Shown: positions 1-10,420 of the stretch, in pieces
Layout: the number at the start of each line of letters is the position of its first letter
Position numbering within the stretch: the stretch's first letter is position 1
Source of the DNA: CAVRUD01 sp963849635
GTDB taxonomy: Bacteria; Chloroflexota; Chloroflexia; Thermomicrobiales; UBA6265
DNA length: 64,000 nt
Direction of reading: 5' to 3'
NCBI GenBank assembly: GCA_963849635.1
Contig: CAWKIA010000032.1
Location: forward strand, 1-64,000
Made by a program: the position numbers and the translations under genes
Notes under the pieces: model-generated
What the model saw: only the letters and a program-made list of their open reading frames with translations
Database searches by the model: none
Told to the model about the DNA's origin: nothing

Positions 1-803
1 TGCGGCTACAGTAACGGCAACAGCCGCTGCATGCCTCCGGGCAGCTGCACCAGCGTCATCTTGGGGCCGACCACCACCACGACCGCGGCGCTGACCACCA
101 CCACGACGACCACCGCAGCCCCAACAACCACCTCGACCACGACCACCACCGCGCCAACTACCACGACGACGACCACGACGGCGCAGCCGGTCAGTGCGCC
201 GTCAACGCCGATTGCAGCGACGGCAACCCATGCACCCTCGATCGGTGCCGGGACCTCGCCGGCACCGCCTGCGACGACGGCGACATCTGCATCTGCCTCT
301 TCCCGCCGCGCCCGGCCGGGTTCCAGGGCGGCGCCTGCACCGGGGCCAACGCCTGCGACGGCGCCGGGAACTGCGTGGCCACGACCACAACTACTACGAC
401 GGCAGCCCCGACCACCACCACTACGACGACCACGGCAGCCCCGACGACGACCACCACCACCACCGCAACACCGACCACCACGACCGAGCCGCCCTGTGTG
501 CCGGAGAGCGACTCCGCTGCCTGTATCCGCACAGGGATCGAATGCGGCCCGACCACGAACAACTGCGGTCAGACCGTCGCCAATTGCGGCCCTTGCTCTG
601 GGGGCGAAACCTGCTGTGACGGGACGTGTAAGACGTTGGGAACGGTCGAAGCGTGCAGCTCCTGCACCGATGAATGCGTCTCCGGCGATATCTGCTTGGA
701 CAACGTTTGCGTGACGCCCTGCATTCCGGACACGTTTCCCTGCACGAGTGCAAGCCAGTGCTGCACTGACGCCTGCTTCAATAACCAATGCGGCCCCCCG
801 TAG
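1..803 (+). CDS. Thr-rich/Cys-rich exported surface protein, 3' part, frameshifted
   Basis: The gene enters from the left edge, so its start is not visible. It alternates Cys-rich modules with long Thr/Ala/Pro linkers (about 60-180 and 378-480), a design typical of extracellular stalk or wall-associated proteins. The first linker is read in frame 1, while the following Cys-rich module (CAVNADCSDGNPC) and everything to the TAG at 801-803 is in frame 3, so one frameshift lies at about 181-192. The C-terminus has closely spaced cysteine pairs (GGETCCDGTC, SASQCCTDAC), suggesting disulfide-rich knots. No catalytic motif is seen; function is unknown. Confidence 0.6.
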
Positions 804-832
804 GGGGCGGGGTTCAGACAACAACGGACAAT

Positions 833-2977
833 ATGACGATCACCATCGAAACGTTGCGGTGCATTGACGGCCCGAGTCTCTGGTCAGCCGAGCCGGTCAC
901 CCAGTTGCTCCTTGGCCTCGGGCCGCCGGAAGATGGTCAACCCGATAGGGTCCGGATCCTTGTGGGCAGGCTTTCCGACCTCGACCCCGTTCTCGTCGAT
1001 CTCTCTTCCCTGGTCGCTCCGCTCCAGCCACTCCCGTTTCCGGAACGTCTGGGGCTCGCCGGCGTCCTGGGTACGCTCGCCCTCAACATCCAGCGGACGG
1101 TGGGCGTCGATGTTGTATTCAGCGCCTCCCGGCCCACGGCGGCGGAGCGCGTCGTCGAGGTCGTGGTCCAACACGACGATGCCGTCGTCGGAGCGGCCGC
1201 CAGTCGGTTGGCCATTCGGCTGCTTAGTGACCTCAACGCCGACGGGGAGCCGGACATGGTGGCGATCCAGACGGCAATGGCGCGGTTCGGCGTAGTAGCG
1301 GCGTCACGGCGGTATGGCACCGCGGCGCAGACGATCGTTGCGTCCGCCAATGAACGTGGCATCCCCGTGTCGCGAGTCGATCCGTCCGGGCGGATCGTCG
1401 AGTTGGGGAACGGTGCCTACAGGCGCCGTATCCTCAACTCGCTGACGTCGCTCACCTCCGTCATCGGCGATGCGATTACCGCCGACAAGAGCCTCACCAA
1501 TCACTACTTGCGCACCGCCGGTCTCCCGGTTCCCGAGGGCGCGGTCGCGCGGACCGTTGAACAAGCCGTCGCCGTCGCACGGACGGTCGGGTACCCGGTT
1601 GTCGTCAAGCCGGTGGATCTCGGCGCCTCGGCAGGGTTGTCCGTCGACGTGCGCCACGAGGATGCGCTCCGCACCGCCTTCGCGCAGGCGGCCGCCAAAA
1701 CGCCGTCGGGCAGGGTGCTGGTCGAGGAGTACGTCGTTGGCAACGAGTACCGGGCGCTCGTCGCCAACGACCAGGTCATCTCGGTGAGCTATCGCGTCCC
1801 GGCCCATATCGTCGGCGATGGCCGCCACACCATCCGCCGTCTGATCGAGATCGAGAACGCCGATCCCCGGCGTGGCACGCTCGTGACCGATCCGCTCAGG
1901 AAAATCGTTGTCGACGCTAAGACGCTGGACCTCCTGGAGCGGCAGCACCTCGACCTTGAGGCGATTCCACCGGCCGGGCGCCATGTTCAGCTCAGGCCAA
2001 CTGGCAATGTCCCTCTCGGAGGATTGGCAATCGACCGGACCGACGCCGTCCATCCCGACAACGCGGCCATCCTGCGTCAGGCGACCAATGTGGTCGGTTT
2101 GGACATCGCCAGCATCGACCTCATCGCGCACGACATTTCCGAATCGATGTGGGCGACCAGCGGCGCCATCCTCGAGATCAACGCACGCGCCGGGTTCAGG
2201 CACGAACTCAATCCGAGCGAAGGCCAACCCCGCGACGCCGGTCCGGTGATTATCGACATGCTCTTCCCACCCGGCCGGCCCGTGCGGGCACCGATTCTCG
2301 CCGTTATCGGCGATCCCCAATCCTCGCCCACCATCGCTCGCCACTTGGCCAGCATCCTGACGGCCGCCGGCGAAGTGGTGGGGTTGGCGTCCTCCGCTGC
2401 ACTCGTCATCGACGGCCGGCCCATCCGCGGCGTGGACGTGCTCGATCCGACCGGCGTGCGTACCCTCCTCAACCACCCGTCCACCGAGATCCTCCTCACG
2501 GAGGTCAACCCTCAGGAGATCGTCGCGCATGGACTCGGTTTCCCCTACTGCACTGTGGCGGTGGTGACCGCGCTCTCTGGCTTGACTACGCCGTTCGGTC
2601 AGCCGGTCGAATCAGTCCTCACCGGCGTCGTCGCCGCCGATGGCGCCCTGGTCCTCAATGCCGACGACCCCTCGATCGCCGCGCTCGCTAGATCGTGCCG
2701 TGCCCCGGTTGTGCTCGTCAGCCGCGACTCGCGGAACGGACTCGTATGCACCCACGTCGAACGGGGGGGACAGGCGGTTGTCGTGAGGCCGGCACCAACG
2801 GGGGACCAGATCTCCCTGGTTGCGGGCGAGACCGTAACGGACGTGGTGCCGGCGACCGCGCCTCCAAGCATGGGCGGCTCCCCCCAGGAAGTCGCGCCGC
2901 TCGCCTTGCTCGCCGCAGTGGCGGCCGCCGTCGCCCGAGACGTCCCGCTGGAGACTATCCGTCGCGGTTTGGCGTGA
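833..2977 (+). CDS. cphA: Cyanophycin synthetase-like protein (CphA2-like, degenerate Mur ligase part)
   Basis: Cyanophycin synthetases polymerise Asp and Arg using an N-terminal domain, an ATP-grasp domain and a Mur-ligase-like domain. Here (714 aa) the N-terminal domain spans about 1-170 and the ATP-grasp about 200-480, with recognisable blocks (KSLTNHYLRTAG near 219, RVPAHIVGDGRHT near 310, EINARAGFRHELNPSEG near 448). The Mur-like part from about 488 lacks the P-loop: the place of the usual GTNGKTTT holds GDPQSSPT. It also stops after RRGLA, with no C-terminal Mur domain (no DYAHNP-type motif), and I find no continuation in other frames. Loss of the Mur ATP site and C-terminus is the known state of cyanobacterial CphA2, which polymerises beta-Asp-Arg dipeptides. 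I chose ATG 833 because MTITIETLRCIDGPSLWS matches the family N-terminus; the earlier ATG at 788 overlaps the upstream gene. Confidence 0.82.
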   Translation: MTITIETLRCIDGPSLWSAEPVTQLLLGLGPPEDGQPDRVRILVGRLSDLDPVLVDLSSLVAPLQPLPFPERLGLAGVLGTLALNIQRTVGVDVVFSASRPTAAERVVEVVVQHDDAVVGAAASRLAIRLLSDLNADGEPDMVAIQTAMARFGVVAASRRYGTAAQTIVASANERGIPVSRVDPSGRIVELGNGAYRRRILNSLTSLTSVIGDAITADKSLTNHYLRTAGLPVPEGAVARTVEQAVAVARTVGYPVVVKPVDLGASAGLSVDVRHEDALRTAFAQAAAKTPSGRVLVEEYVVGNEYRALVANDQVISVSYRVPAHIVGDGRHTIRRLIEIENADPRRGTLVTDPLRKIVVDAKTLDLLERQHLDLEAIPPAGRHVQLRPTGNVPLGGLAIDRTDAVHPDNAAILRQATNVVGLDIASIDLIAHDISESMWATSGAILEINARAGFRHELNPSEGQPRDAGPVIIDMLFPPGRPVRAPILAVIGDPQSSPTIARHLASILTAAGEVVGLASSAALVIDGRPIRGVDVLDPTGVRTLLNHPSTEILLTEVNPQEIVAHGLGFPYCTVAVVTALSGLTTPFGQPVESVLTGVVAADGALVLNADDPSIAALARSCRAPVVLVSRDSRNGLVCTHVERGGQAVVVRPAPTGDQISLVAGETVTDVVPATAPPSMGGSPQEVAPLALLAAVAAAVARDVPLETIRRGLA

Positions 2978-3282
2978 CCCGAGGAATGCGGCGCCATGCA
3001 ACGAAGGACGGCGCTCTCGAGACGATAGCGTGCCACCGATAGGCAAGGGCCTCTTGCCGTTCGATCCCGTGGGCGACGGCAAATTCTGTTCTGTTCTATG
3101 TGGTGTAGAGAGATCCTGCTATCCACGATTGGTGTCTGGATTGGCAATCGCAGCGCCAATGTGACTGGATCGTCGCGTACAAAGGCGACCGAATGCCCGG
3201 GCTACGAGGGGGAACGGCGGCGTGGACGGATATCATCCGGCTGCCAGGAGATCCGTTCCGCACGGACGCGCTCGGGGTAGCC
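2978..3282. other. Intergenic region without a supported gene
   Basis: No credible coding frame is seen. A short hairpin (GGCAAG 3042-3047 with CTTGCC 3053-3058) follows the cphA-like gene but has no T-tract, so it is only a weak terminator candidate. Confidence 0.4.
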
Positions 3283-5732
3283 ATGACCGATGTCACGCCG
3301 TCCGCTCGATCCGTATCCCTTCCCCTCCCGCGCACGCCCCTGATCGGGCGCGAGCACGACGCGGCGGCCGTCGTTGGCCTGCTGCGGCGCGACGACGTCC
3401 CGCTCGTCACGCTGACCGGACCGGGCGGGGTCGGCAAGACCCGCCTCGCCCTCCAGGTCGCGACCGAAGTCGCGGGGGACTTCGCCGATGGCGTTCGCTT
3501 CGTCGAACTCGCCGGGGTCCGCGATCCTGGCCTGGTCCTGCCGGCGATCGCTGCTGCATACGGTCTCGGGGACGAGGGGACCAGAACGGCGGCCGAGCAA
3601 CTCGTGGCACAGCTACGCGCGCGCCGGTCGTTGCTCGTCCTCGACAACCTCGAGCAGGTGGTTGAGGCCGCGGCCGGGATCGCCGGCCTGTTGCGACAAT
3701 GCCCGCACCTGAAGGTCCTCGCCACCAGCCGGGTGGTGCTGCGCGTGTCGGATGAGCACGACGTCCCGGTCCATCCCTTGCCGGCGCCGGATGCCGTCCA
3801 ACTCTTCGTTACCCGTGCTCGGGCGGCCAGCCCCGCCTTCGCCCTGACTGCGGCGAACCAGGCGGCGGTGGCGGCGATCTGCACCCGGCTCGACGGCCTG
3901 CCACTGGCGATCGAGCTGGCGGCGGCCCGGGTCCGTGCCCTCTCCCCGGCGGCGCTGCTGGCGCGGTTGGAGGACTCCCTGTCGCTCCTGACTGGAGGCG
4001 CCCGCGACCAGCCGGTCCGGCTGCGCAGCCTGCGCGACGCCATCGCCTGGAGCTACGACCTCCTCTCTCCGGACGAGCAGGCCCTCTTCCGCCGTCTGGC
4101 CGTCTTCGCCGGCGGCTTCGACCTGGCTGCGGCTAAAGCGGTTGCCGGCGATGGCGCCGGGGACCTCGACGCGCTCGACGGTGTCGCGTCGCTGGTCGAG
4201 CAGAGCATCGTGCAACCGTTCGGTTTCCACGAGGCGGAGGAGCCGCGCTACCGGATGCTGGAGACGGTCCGCGAGTTCGGGCTGGAACGGCTGGCGGCGA
4301 GCGGCGAGGAAGCCACGGTGCGCGGAGCGCACGCCGTCTACGTCCTGGCGGCGGTCGAAGCGGCCATGGCGCGGCTGTTTTCGCCGGAGTTCGACCGGGT
4401 GGCGGCCCGCCTGGACGCCGAGCTGGACAACGTGCGGGCGGCGCTCGCCTGGTTGGACGGGGCCGGCGACCCCGACGTCGGCTTGCGGTTGGCCGCCGCC
4501 ATGTTCCTCCACTGGTACGTCCGCGGCGCCTACCGTGAGGGGCGACGCCACCTGGAACGGGCCCTGGCGCGGGCCGACCGAGCTCCCACCCCGGCGCGCG
4601 CCATGGCGCTCACCGGCGCGGGCTGGCTGGCGCGCCAACACGGCGACCGCGAGGCAGCGGCGCCACTCGTGACCGAGGCCCTGGCCGTGGCCCGAGCGGC
4701 GGGCGACCGGGAGGTCGAGGCGGTGGCGCTAGCCTTCCTGGGCTTCGGCGACCTGGAACGAGACGACTACGACGGGGCCGCCCGACAGATGGAGGCGGCG
4801 CTGGCGCTGCACCTGGAGATTGAGACAGTGGTCGGCGAGGGCCACAGGCAGCCGTGGTCGACCGGACTGCCTACCGAGGTGGTGGCACTCTGCGGCAACC
4901 TCGTCCAAGTAGCCCTGGCCCGAAACGACGTCGCGGCGGCGGCGAGCTATCTGGCCGAGGCGAGGCGGCGGAACCAAGCGCTCGGCGGTGCCCCCTGGTT
5001 GCAAAGCTACCTCGACCGGTGCCAGGGCGACCTCGCGCTCGCTCGCGGTGACCAGGAGGGGGCGCTGGCCGCTTACCGCACAAGCCTGGATCACGCCTGG
5101 GTCCACGAGCTGCGGCCCCACCTGCCCGAGCCCATCACCGGGATCGCGAACGTCGTCTTGGCGCGGGGGCAGGCGGAGCGGGCGGCCCGCCTGCTCGCGA
5201 CGGCGGCGGCCCTGCGCGAGGAGATCGGCGCGGTGCAGGGATGGGGACGACGCGTGCACGAGCGCGTCGAGGCGGCGGTACGGGCCGCCCTCCCGCCGGA
5301 GGCGTTCGCGGAAGCCTGGGGGGCGGGGGCGGCCCTGCCTCTGGAAGAGGCCATCACCGAAGCGCTTCAGGCGGCCGATCCCGACCGTGGCACGACGGTG
5401 GCTCCTGCTCCGCCCGACCTGGCGGGGGCGGCCGGCCTCACCGTGCGCGAACGCGAGGTGCTGCGCCTGCTCGCGCAGGGTCTGAGCGACCGTGACATTG
5501 CCGCGGCGCTCTTCCTTAGCCCGCGCACGTCGGCGGCCACGTCACCAACCTTCTCGCGAAGCTGGGACTCGACTCCCGCACCGCCGCCGCCGTGTTTGCC
5601 TTCAGCCACGGCATTTCCTGGGCCGGACTCACCGCGACGCGTAGAACTACTTGGTTGTCTTCCGCCGATCTACCGTTCGGTCAGGCAGTTCCTCGTGACC
5701 CCGCGGCACCAACTCGAGCCGCATCGTGGTGA
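3283..5732 (+). CDS. LuxR-family STAND transcriptional regulator (NB-ARC-like ATPase, TPR, HTH), frameshifted at the HTH
   Basis: A large regulator in which ATP hydrolysis is thought to gate a C-terminal LuxR DNA-binding domain. Domain order: PLIGRE entry motif, Walker A GPGGVGKTR (about 46-54), Walker B LLVLDNLEQ, GLPLAIELAAARV sensor region, a helical repeat region, then a LuxR HTH starting LTVREREVLRLLAQG (about 719). After SPRT (about 5528) the frame breaks; in frame 3 the HTH continues as VGGHVTNLLAKLGLDSRTAA and ends at TGA 5730-5732, so one missing base explains the break. ATG 3283 is preferred over 3193 because a GGGGT stretch sits just upstream and paralogues begin a few residues before PLIGRE. 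The target genes are not evident. Confidence 0.78.
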
Positions 5733-5932
5733 GTGTTCGAGGGGAACGGTCACACAGACCCTTAGACGGTCAGACGGGATGGTTGCGGCGAACTCGGTGG
5801 TGCGCACACCGAGGGTGCGCGGTGCCATGCCCGCCTGACCGACCACCGGCGCTGCGCGCCACCGACCACCCGCGCTAGTCATTCCCAACAAGCCAGCCCG
5901 CCCCAACGGCGGGGAGAAAGGACGAAGAACCC

Positions 5933-6811
5933 ATGACCACCCGTCGCGCCGGCCCAGAGTCCGGTACCCTCGGTCGCCGCCTCACGCGCCGCTCCGCACT
6001 CGGCGGCCTGGCTGGCGCCGGCGCCCTGCTCGGCGCCGCGGCGCTGTCCCGAACGTCCGTTTACGCACGTCACCAAGGAGACACCGTGAACCAGTCAACC
6101 CCCGGCACCACCCCCACTGTCGTCCTCGTGCACGGCGGCTTCGCCGATGCCTCGTGCTGGAACGGTGTGATCGATCGCCTGCAGGGCGAGGGGTTCGCGA
6201 CGCTCGCTCCGGCTAACCCGCTGCGCGGGGTGGAGACCGACACTGCCTACGTGACCAGCGTGGTCAAGACCATCGAAGGTCCGGTGCTGCTTGTCGGGCA
6301 CTCGTACGGCGGAATAGTGATCACCAACGTCGGCGCCCAGGTCGAGAACGCGGCCGGACTCGTCTATGTCGCCGCGATGGCACCGGACGAGGGCGAAGCG
6401 ATGCTCGACGTGGCGGCCGACTACCCCAAAACCCTGATCCTCGACTCCCTCCTTCCGGCGTCGATCGCGGCCAGCGAGGCCGAAGCCGACTTCGTCGTCA
6501 ATCCCGCGGCGTACCAGGCGGCGTTTGCCGCCGACCTACCGGAGGAGCAGACGCGCGTCCTCGCGGTGACGCAGCGGCCGTTCGTCGGGTCGGCCTTGGC
6601 GACGCCGTCCGGGCCGGCGGCCTGGAAGACCCTGCCGTCGTGGTTCGCGGTCGCTACCGCCGACCAGGCGATCCACCCGGACCAGCAGCGCTTCTACGCC
6701 AACCGGATGGAGGCGACGACAATCGAGGTCGACGCTTCCCACTCGATCATGATCTCGCGGGCGGTTGAGATCGCCGACTTGATCCGGTCCGCGGTGGGCT
6801 CTCTGGTCTAA
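5933..6811 (+). CDS. Tat-exported alpha/beta hydrolase
   Basis: 292 aa. The N-terminus carries a twin-arginine leader (RRLTRRSALGGLAGAGALLG) with a cleavage region near residue 45, so the enzyme probably acts outside the membrane. The hydrolase fold shows the oxyanion motif VLVHGGF, the nucleophile elbow GHSYGG with Ser124, and a C-terminal DASHS with His270. This resembles the small esterase/signal-peptidase-like alpha/beta hydrolase group often listed as alpha/beta fold hydrolase; the substrate is unknown. ATG 5933 has a strong GGGGAGAAAGG ribosome site upstream. It stands alone downstream of the LuxR regulator. Confidence 0.85.
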   Translation: MTTRRAGPESGTLGRRLTRRSALGGLAGAGALLGAAALSRTSVYARHQGDTVNQSTPGTTPTVVLVHGGFADASCWNGVIDRLQGEGFATLAPANPLRGVETDTAYVTSVVKTIEGPVLLVGHSYGGIVITNVGAQVENAAGLVYVAAMAPDEGEAMLDVAADYPKTLILDSLLPASIAASEAEADFVVNPAAYQAAFAADLPEEQTRVLAVTQRPFVGSALATPSGPAAWKTLPSWFAVATADQAIHPDQQRFYANRMEATTIEVDASHSIMISRAVEIADLIRSAVGSLV

Positions 6812-7018
6812 GCGCACGCGGCACCGAACGCCGGCAATCCGGCCGGATCGCTGGCGTTCGGTCGCGAGTCAGAGCGCTCGTTGAGTGTATGCAGTTGAAG
6901 TCCGCTCAAGACGGCGATACAGGGGCTCGATAGTGGCCACGATCTGCTCTACAACGTGCCAGCGCCCTGTCGAGCCACCAAACAGGCATTGATTTGCTCG
7001 ATCTGAGAAACTCTGGAC

Positions 7019-7981
7019 ATGCTACCTGAGCCCATCGCTCTACTTGAATCCTGGTTGCCAGCCCACTATTCCTTCACCGTGACCCCTCCGAGCGTAGCGG
7101 TTCTGCGTTCCTATACGAACGATGTCTACGGGGTAACCGATGGGCCAACCCGGTATGCCCTGAAGGTCTATGCGCCGGGATGGCGGAACGACTCCGAGGT
7201 GCTTTACGAGATCGACTTGCTGCGGCACCTGGCCCGCAAGGGCATCCGAGTTGCGGAGCCCGTGATCGCTGCGAATGGTTCATTCATGACCCACATCGAG
7301 CTTGCGGGTCATCGCCGCCAGGTTGTCTTGTTCGAGTTCGCCCCCGGAGAGAAACCGAATCCTCCCTTCACGCTCGACATGTATGACCGCGAAGGTCGGG
7401 CCGCCGCGGCGCTCCACGCGGCGGCGGACGATTTCACCTCTCCCCACCAACGACGACCGTTCGATACACACCGTTTGATCACCGAGACGCGAGAGCGCAT
7501 CGCATCGGTTGAGGCCCCGACCCAAGCGAAGCGGTCCCTTGATCACTTCGGCGAGCAACTCGGCAATGCCATCGATGCCTTGGCGCGCGAAGGCCTCGAT
7601 TGGGGTCCCTGCCACGGGGACCTGACGTTTGACAATTTTCACCTGACGCCCGACGACCAAACGGTCTGGTACGACTTCGACTCTGGGGGACCAGGATGGC
7701 GCGCTATCGACTTGCAGGGCTGGGTGGCAACCGACCCCACGATGCAAGCGCGCCAAGACGCGTTCATCGCCGGATATCGCACCGTGCGTTCGATTGGCGA
7801 GCGGGATATCGCCGCCTCGCCGTATCTGTGGGCGGCCCAAGAGTATTGGGGCATCCAGATCGACCTTGCCTATCGGGTGGAGGTGGATGACATCAAGGCG
7901 GTGCGAGCCTACCTCGAGGGGGCCGTGGCGAAACTCGAGCCCTGGAGGCGTGCCCTAGGATTCAATCCAACGGAAGAGTGA
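7019..7981 (+). CDS. APH-fold phosphotransferase (aminoglycoside/homoserine-kinase-type)
   Basis: 320 aa, the usual length of the APH/ChoK kinase family. ATP-dependent small-molecule phosphorylation is expected. Key motifs: CHGDLTFDN with the catalytic-loop His199 and Asp201 (Brenner motif) and YDFDSGG with Asp219 for metal binding; ALKVY supplies the nucleotide-binding Lys. The acidic closing region YWGIQIDLAYR is also family-like. Close relatives include SrkA/YihE-type stress kinases and homoserine kinase type II, so the substrate cannot be assigned; an antibiotic-resistance role is not implied by the fold alone. No operon partner: both flanking spacers exceed 100 bases. Confidence 0.8.
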   Translation: MLPEPIALLESWLPAHYSFTVTPPSVAVLRSYTNDVYGVTDGPTRYALKVYAPGWRNDSEVLYEIDLLRHLARKGIRVAEPVIAANGSFMTHIELAGHRRQVVLFEFAPGEKPNPPFTLDMYDREGRAAAALHAAADDFTSPHQRRPFDTHRLITETRERIASVEAPTQAKRSLDHFGEQLGNAIDALAREGLDWGPCHGDLTFDNFHLTPDDQTVWYDFDSGGPGWRAIDLQGWVATDPTMQARQDAFIAGYRTVRSIGERDIAASPYLWAAQEYWGIQIDLAYRVEVDDIKAVRAYLEGAVAKLEPWRRALGFNPTEE

Positions 7982-8091
7982 GACCGCGACACGAAGATGA
8001 CTGTATTGCGCGGCTGCCCGCCCTCCGATAGGCTGCGCCCCTTGTCGTGTGCGCTCGCGGGCGGCGGCGATCACGGTTCTTTTCAGTTCTC

Positions 8092-9561
8092 ATGTCATGG
8101 AGCCAGCCTGTGTCCGAGTCTCCTCGTTCAGTGGTCGATCTCCTGCGGGAGGCGCTTGCTTACGTCGATTCGTGGCTTGAGTACCGCGTCTGGAAGCTCC
8201 GTACCCCCGGCGCGCAGGTGGCGGTCTGGTTCGACGGGAAGATCCAGTTCAGCAAGGCGTACGGCGTCTCGAATATCGGGACGGGCGAAGTGCTGACGAC
8301 CGCGCATCTCTTCCGCGTCGCTTCGCACTCGAAGACCTTCACCGCGACGGCGATGATGCAGCTCGTCGAGGCCGGCAAGTTGCGGCTGGACGACATCGCC
8401 GGAGCGTGGCTCCCGCAACTGGCGGAGGCCGGTTCGCCGCTGGCGGACGTGACCGTGCGCGAGCTCGCCTCGCACTCCGCGGGCATCATCCGCGACGGCG
8501 TTGATTCCACCCACTGGATGCACAGCCGACCGTTCCCGGATGAAAACGAGCTACTGGGCCTCGCCATTCGCGAGGGCGCCGTTCGCCAGCCGGAAGTGAC
8601 CTTCAAGTACACCAACATCGGGTTCTCGTTGCTCGGCCTGATCATTGGCAAGGCGGCTGGGACCTCGTACAACGAGTACGTGCAGACCGCGATCGTCGAA
8701 AAACTCGGTCTCAAGAACACCGGTCCGGAGTTGGATGAAGCCCGTCTGTCCGAGTATGCGGGCGGTCACAGCGGTCTCTCAAGCTGGGAGGAACGCCAGG
8801 TCATCCCCCACGTCGATACGCATGCCATGGCGGCGGCGACCGGTTTCTATTCCACGGCGGAGGACATGGTGCGGTTCGCCTCGGCGCACTTCTTCGGCGA
8901 CGACCGCCTCATCAGCGACCGCTCCAAGAACGAGATGCAGCGGCCGGTCTGGACGGGCCTGAGTCCCGATGCCCCCCAGGACGGTTACGGCTACGGCATG
9001 GACATCTTGCACTACAACGGGCACCGCATGGTCGGGCACTCGGGCGGGTATCCGGGACACATCACCCGCACGATGTGGGACCCGAACGAGGGACTCGCCA
9101 TCTCCGTGCTGACGAACGCCGCGGATGGGCCGGCAGAGGAACTCCTCTCCGGCATCCTCAGAATCCTCGACAAGGCGCGTGACGGTTCGCCGAAGCTGGC
9201 ACTCAGCTCGGGACTCGTCAACAGCGCGGCGATCACCCCACCCGACGCGCCGGACCGTGAGATCGATCCCGCGAGCTTCACCGGTCGCTTCGCCGCGCTG
9301 TGGGGCGTAACGGACGTTCTCCTTCTGGGGGGTAAACTCGTCGCGAGCAGCCCTGTCTCTCCGTCGCCGGTTGTCCAGCCGGCCGAGCTGGCGATCGTTG
9401 ACGAGAACACGCTGCGCATCATGGGCGGCTCGCCGCACGGGTCGGTTGGCGAGCACTTTCGCTACGAGCGTGACGCGGATGGCAAGATCGTGAGCGTCTT
9501 CACCGGCGGCCTGAAGGCCTGGCCGATCGAGGACTACCGCGCCCGCGACCAGGTGCTGTAG
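8092..9561 (+). CDS. Serine hydrolase, beta-lactamase/class C penicillin-binding fold
   Basis: About 489 aa. The N-terminal domain (about 20-370) has the class C beta-lactamase/DD-peptidase signature: S-x-x-K as SHSK (Ser78, Lys81), YTN (Tyr173) as the second motif and an HSGG block replacing KTG. A C-terminal domain of about 120 aa is the lipocalin-like tail common in this esterase/peptidase group. No signal peptide is visible, so it may be cytoplasmic. Starts at 8047, 8092 (ATG) and 8110 (GTG) are all possible; none has a strong ribosome site, and 8092 gives a typical N-terminus. The next gene begins 44 bases downstream and may be cotranscribed. Confidence 0.82.
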   Translation: MSWSQPVSESPRSVVDLLREALAYVDSWLEYRVWKLRTPGAQVAVWFDGKIQFSKAYGVSNIGTGEVLTTAHLFRVASHSKTFTATAMMQLVEAGKLRLDDIAGAWLPQLAEAGSPLADVTVRELASHSAGIIRDGVDSTHWMHSRPFPDENELLGLAIREGAVRQPEVTFKYTNIGFSLLGLIIGKAAGTSYNEYVQTAIVEKLGLKNTGPELDEARLSEYAGGHSGLSSWEERQVIPHVDTHAMAAATGFYSTAEDMVRFASAHFFGDDRLISDRSKNEMQRPVWTGLSPDAPQDGYGYGMDILHYNGHRMVGHSGGYPGHITRTMWDPNEGLAISVLTNAADGPAEELLSGILRILDKARDGSPKLALSSGLVNSAAITPPDAPDREIDPASFTGRFAALWGVTDVLLLGGKLVASSPVSPSPVVQPAELAIVDENTLRIMGGSPHGSVGEHFRYERDADGKIVSVFTGGLKAWPIEDYRARDQVL

Positions 9562-9605
9562 GCACGATCGCGGGCGCGGACATTCGGCCCACGAAGGAGG
9601 CCGCG

Positions 9606-10325
9606 TTGGGGCCAGTGCTCGTCTTGATCCCCAGCCCGCTCGTCGGCCCGTCCACCTGGTCCGCTGTCGCGGAGGCACTCAGGCGCCGGGAGGTCGAAGC
9701 GCTCGTCCCGGATCTGGATGACGACGGGGACAATGGGCTGCCGTTCTGGCGCCAACATGCCGACGCCGTCATCCGGGCGGTGGCACAGATCCCCTCTGAG
9801 GCGCCTCTCGCACTGGTCGGGCACAGTGGCGCCGGCCCCCTCCTGCCCGCCATCGGGCAGCGGATCGAGCACCCGGTCGCGGCTTATGTCTTCGTCGACG
9901 CCGGCATCCCGGTCGACGGCAAGAGCCGGCTCGAACTGATGGAGGCCGAGGACCCGGGCTTCGCGCACAGTCTCCGGGAGCACCTATCCGCCGGGGGGCG
10001 CTTCCCCACGTGGACCGAAGAACACCTCGGCCCGATCCTTCCCGATGCGCGGGTCCGACGCCGGTTGGTCGCCGAGATGCGGCCACGCCCACTGGCGTTC
10101 TTCACGGAGCCGATTCCCGTCTTCGCCGGCTGGCCGGACGCGCCCAGCGCCTTCTTGCAATTCAGCCCGGCCTACGACGTGCCGGCGCGGCAGGCGCGGG
10201 AGGCAGGCTGGCGCTACCGTGAGATCGCCGCCGGCCACTTTCACATGCTTGTCGATCCGGCGGCGGTCGCGGACGCGCTCCTCGACCTGATCGAATACCC
10301 GATTGGAGCCCGCTTCCCGCGGTAA
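9606..10325 (+). CDS. Alpha/beta hydrolase
   Basis: 239 aa. The nucleophile elbow is GHSGAG (residues about 77-82), preceded by an LVLIPSPLVG strand-turn that forms the oxyanion hole, and AAGHFHMLVDP near the C-terminus supplies the catalytic His. No leader peptide, so cytoplasmic. The start is TTG 9606, decided by a perfect AAGGAGG site 6 bases upstream and by the absence of an ATG near the conserved first strand. It follows the beta-lactamase-fold gene closely; a shared transcript is plausible but unproven. Confidence 0.8.
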   Translation: MGPVLVLIPSPLVGPSTWSAVAEALRRREVEALVPDLDDDGDNGLPFWRQHADAVIRAVAQIPSEAPLALVGHSGAGPLLPAIGQRIEHPVAAYVFVDAGIPVDGKSRLELMEAEDPGFAHSLREHLSAGGRFPTWTEEHLGPILPDARVRRRLVAEMRPRPLAFFTEPIPVFAGWPDAPSAFLQFSPAYDVPARQAREAGWRYREIAAGHFHMLVDPAAVADALLDLIEYPIGARFPR

Positions 10326-10420
10326 CAGCGAAGCTCTGAAAGGCGCTGATCGGGTACAACGTACATGGTCACCAGTCACTTACCGACAACGCCCTCGCCG
10401 CCGCCGCCCGGAGCGAGCAT

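Noticed and set aside
60..480. ACC/ACG triplet runs as a microsatellite
   Set aside because: They encode Thr linkers in the reading frame of a Cys-rich protein; the repeat is explained by the protein.
1304..2530. 408-codon open frame antisense to the cphA-like gene
   Set aside because: The plus strand encodes a recognisable ATP-grasp protein; the antisense product has no family signature.
5528..5732. Programmed frameshift in the LuxR regulator
   Set aside because: No slippery heptamer or downstream structure is evident, and the window is full of comparable single-base breaks, so an indel is simpler.
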